Shown in pieces: positions 63,263 to 64,000 of a DNA stretch of 64,000 bases. Position numbers and translations under genes: made by a program. The stretch is from Rhynochetos jubatus (lineage: Eukaryota > Chordata > Aves > Eurypygiformes > Rhynochetidae), in contig CM050648.1 in assembly GCA_027574665.1 (NCBI GenBank), forward strand, positions 41,821,700 through 41,885,699, in the 5' to 3' direction. The first letter of the stretch is position 1; each line of letters starts with the position of its first letter. Below the pieces are notes generated by a model. The model had not been told where the DNA came from and made no database searches. It worked only from the letters and a program-made list of their open reading frames with translations.

Positions 63263-63293
63263 GGGAGGCCGCGCTCTCCCCGCGTTCACTAAT

Positions 63294-63299
63294 TATAAA
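63294..63299 (+). promoter_or_regulatory. TATA box of the PENK promoter
   Basis: TATAAA inside AATTATAAAGTG, the only AT-rich stretch in a GC-rich surround. It predicts a transcription start about 25-32 bases downstream, near 63,320-63,328, in the plus direction. Confidence 0.82.
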
Positions 63300-63323
63300 G
63301 TGCCGCCGCCGCCCGCACCCGCT

Positions 63324-63410
63324 CCGCTCCGCAGCGGCGCGTCCGGCCCCGGCAGCGGGCACTCGGCTCGGCGCCCACCCCCCTCCCGGAGCCGCCAGCA
63401 GCCGCGGGCT
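63324..63410 (+). other. Probable PENK non-coding exon 1
   Basis: The start is inferred from the TATA box. The end is set by the strong splice donor GGGCT|GTGAGT at 63,411. The exon is about 87 bp, contains no ATG, and would be 5' untranslated leader. PENK encodes preproenkephalin, the secreted precursor of Met- and Leu-enkephalin opioid peptides. In mammals its first exon is a short non-coding one followed by an unusually small intron, which is also what is seen here. The identification rests on the promoter elements and on this layout. The leader sequence itself is not distinctive. Confidence 0.65.
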
Positions 63411-63478
63411 GTGAGTTCCTTCCCCCCTTCACACCCCGCCGGGGTTTCGCCGGAGCGGCTGCGACGCCGAGGCTGCAG
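63411..63478 (+). other. Short first intron (intron A) of the probable PENK gene
   Basis: Begins GTGAGTTCC and ends GGCTGCAG, with a C/T-rich stretch (CCTTCCCCCCTTCAC) in its left half. At about 68 bp it is close to the minimum functional size. I recall a comparably tiny intron A in mammalian PENK. An alternative acceptor AG at 63,481-63,482 would lengthen it by 4 bases. Confidence 0.55.
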
Positions 63479-63523
63479 CAAGGCAAAGCTCACTCCCGTG
63501 GAGCCCCGAGGGGAGCCCGTAAC
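63479..63523 (+). other. Probable PENK non-coding exon 2
   Basis: Bounded by the acceptor at 63,477-63,478 and a strong donor, CGTAAC|GTGAGTGAG, at 63,524. It is about 45 bp and without an ATG, so still 5' untranslated. Mammalian PENK exon 2 is of similar small size and also non-coding. The signal peptide and the enkephalin-bearing exons must lie downstream, beyond the window. Confidence 0.58.
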
Positions 63524-64000
63524 GTGAGTGAGCCCCACTCTGCCTGCGGGGGGACCCGGGCGCGGCTCTACCGGAGCTACGTGCCCGTCGTCGGGGCGCT
63601 CCGGTGGGGAAAGTTTTCCCGGGAGGCGCTGCCGTCCCGTCCGTGCCGCTCCGCCGTGGGTTTCATCCCCGCCGCGAGGCGTGGGATTTGCGGGAAGGGC
63701 GGGATAAGGTGGGTTTGGGACGAGCGCGTTCACCGGACGGGAGCTCCTGGGCGCTTTCACCGCGCGGGTCCGCTCTCGCTCCGGCCGCGGATCCGTTCCC
63801 TTGCAGCTGCCCGGCGCCCGCTTACCTTAAGCGCCTGCTTAACCCCGCAAGCGCAACCTCCCCACCCCACCCCGGCTCCAAACCCCGGGAGCTGCGTACG
63901 ACCCAGGACTTGGGTTTTAAACCGCACGAACAATTTCCTGCCGCCCTTTTCCCGCCCCGAAGCCGCCGGAGGGGATGGAGGGGGCAGTGCCGGAGGGTGG
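63524..64000 (+). other. Start of intron B of the probable PENK gene, incomplete
   Basis: Runs from the GTGAGTGAG donor to the right edge. In mammals this intron is roughly half a kilobase and ends at the exon carrying the start codon, so the coding exon should begin at or just past the edge. I see no plausible signal-peptide frame here. An acceptor-like TTCCCTTGCAG ends at 63,806, but what follows is not a recognisable enkephalin precursor start. The ATG at 63,975 has no convincing context. Confidence 0.5.

Larger units (their letters stand above)
62900..64000. promoter_or_regulatory. CpG island over the PENK promoter, runs past the window edge
   Basis: Composition changes abruptly to GC-rich with many CpG dinucleotides from about 62,900 to the right edge. 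It contains a 26-base C run, G-rich and (ACC)n tracts, the CRE pair, TATA box and two short exons listed below. The many long open frames on both strands here reflect the scarcity of AT-rich stop codons in CpG islands and are not proposed as proteins. Confidence 0.9.

Noticed and set aside
62644..63760. Several 100-155-codon frames on both strands with Pro/Gly/Arg/Ala-rich translations
   Set aside because: Typical CpG-island artefacts; they overlap each other and the promoter elements and start in poly(C) or CGG-rich DNA.
63801..64000. PENK coding exon starting after the acceptor-like TTGCAG at 63,801-63,806
   Set aside because: The following sequence does not encode a signal peptide or the conserved cysteine-rich start of an enkephalin precursor in any frame I could read; the real exon is more likely beyond the edge.

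Overview
The window looks like avian nuclear DNA. The best evidence is a set of CR1 non-LTR retrotransposon fragments, several ending in the octamer-like ATTCTRTG tail typical of bird CR1, and two solo LTRs of endogenous retrovirus families that are common in birds. I see no bacterial operons, tRNAs, rRNAs or CRISPR arrays. The species cannot be named from this sequence.

Layout: positions 1 to about 62,900 are a gene-poor, mostly AT-rich intergenic stretch. It holds CR1 copies at about 9.3, 18.7, 20.9, 22.6, 36.5, 44.2, 46.4 and 48.35 kb, a solo LTR on the plus strand at 51.0-51.6 kb, a second solo LTR of another family on the minus strand at 53.9-54.9 kb, a long (TATC)n microsatellite at 3.2 kb, several A/T tracts, and a pair of older dispersed repeats at 35.2 and 38.6 kb. 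No convincing protein-coding exon was found there. Almost every open frame is short and lacks a recognisable domain. One 156-codon frame on the minus strand at 28.4-28.85 kb deserves a search.

The last ~1.1 kb is a CpG island containing what I read as the promoter and the first two non-coding exons of the proenkephalin gene (PENK), transcribed rightwards. Two CRE-like elements lie 5 bp apart (TGTCGTA and TGCGTCA), followed by an inverted CCAAT, a TATA box, a ~87-bp first exon, a very short intron, a ~45-bp second exon and a strong splice donor. This order and spacing match the mammalian PENK enhancer (ENKCRE-1/ENKCRE-2) and its exon 1 / tiny intron / exon 2 layout. The coding exons would lie beyond the right edge. 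The ~63 kb to the left would then be the 5' flank of PENK, which also borders a large gene desert in mammals, so it may hold distal enhancers that cannot be identified without alignment.

The most unusual structures outside the promoter are a 51-bp inverted repeat (48/51 matches, 32-nt loop) at 23,130-23,263, a 16-bp-stem hairpin at 53,813-53,848 just outside the second LTR, and an 18-bp perfect palindrome at 22,089.
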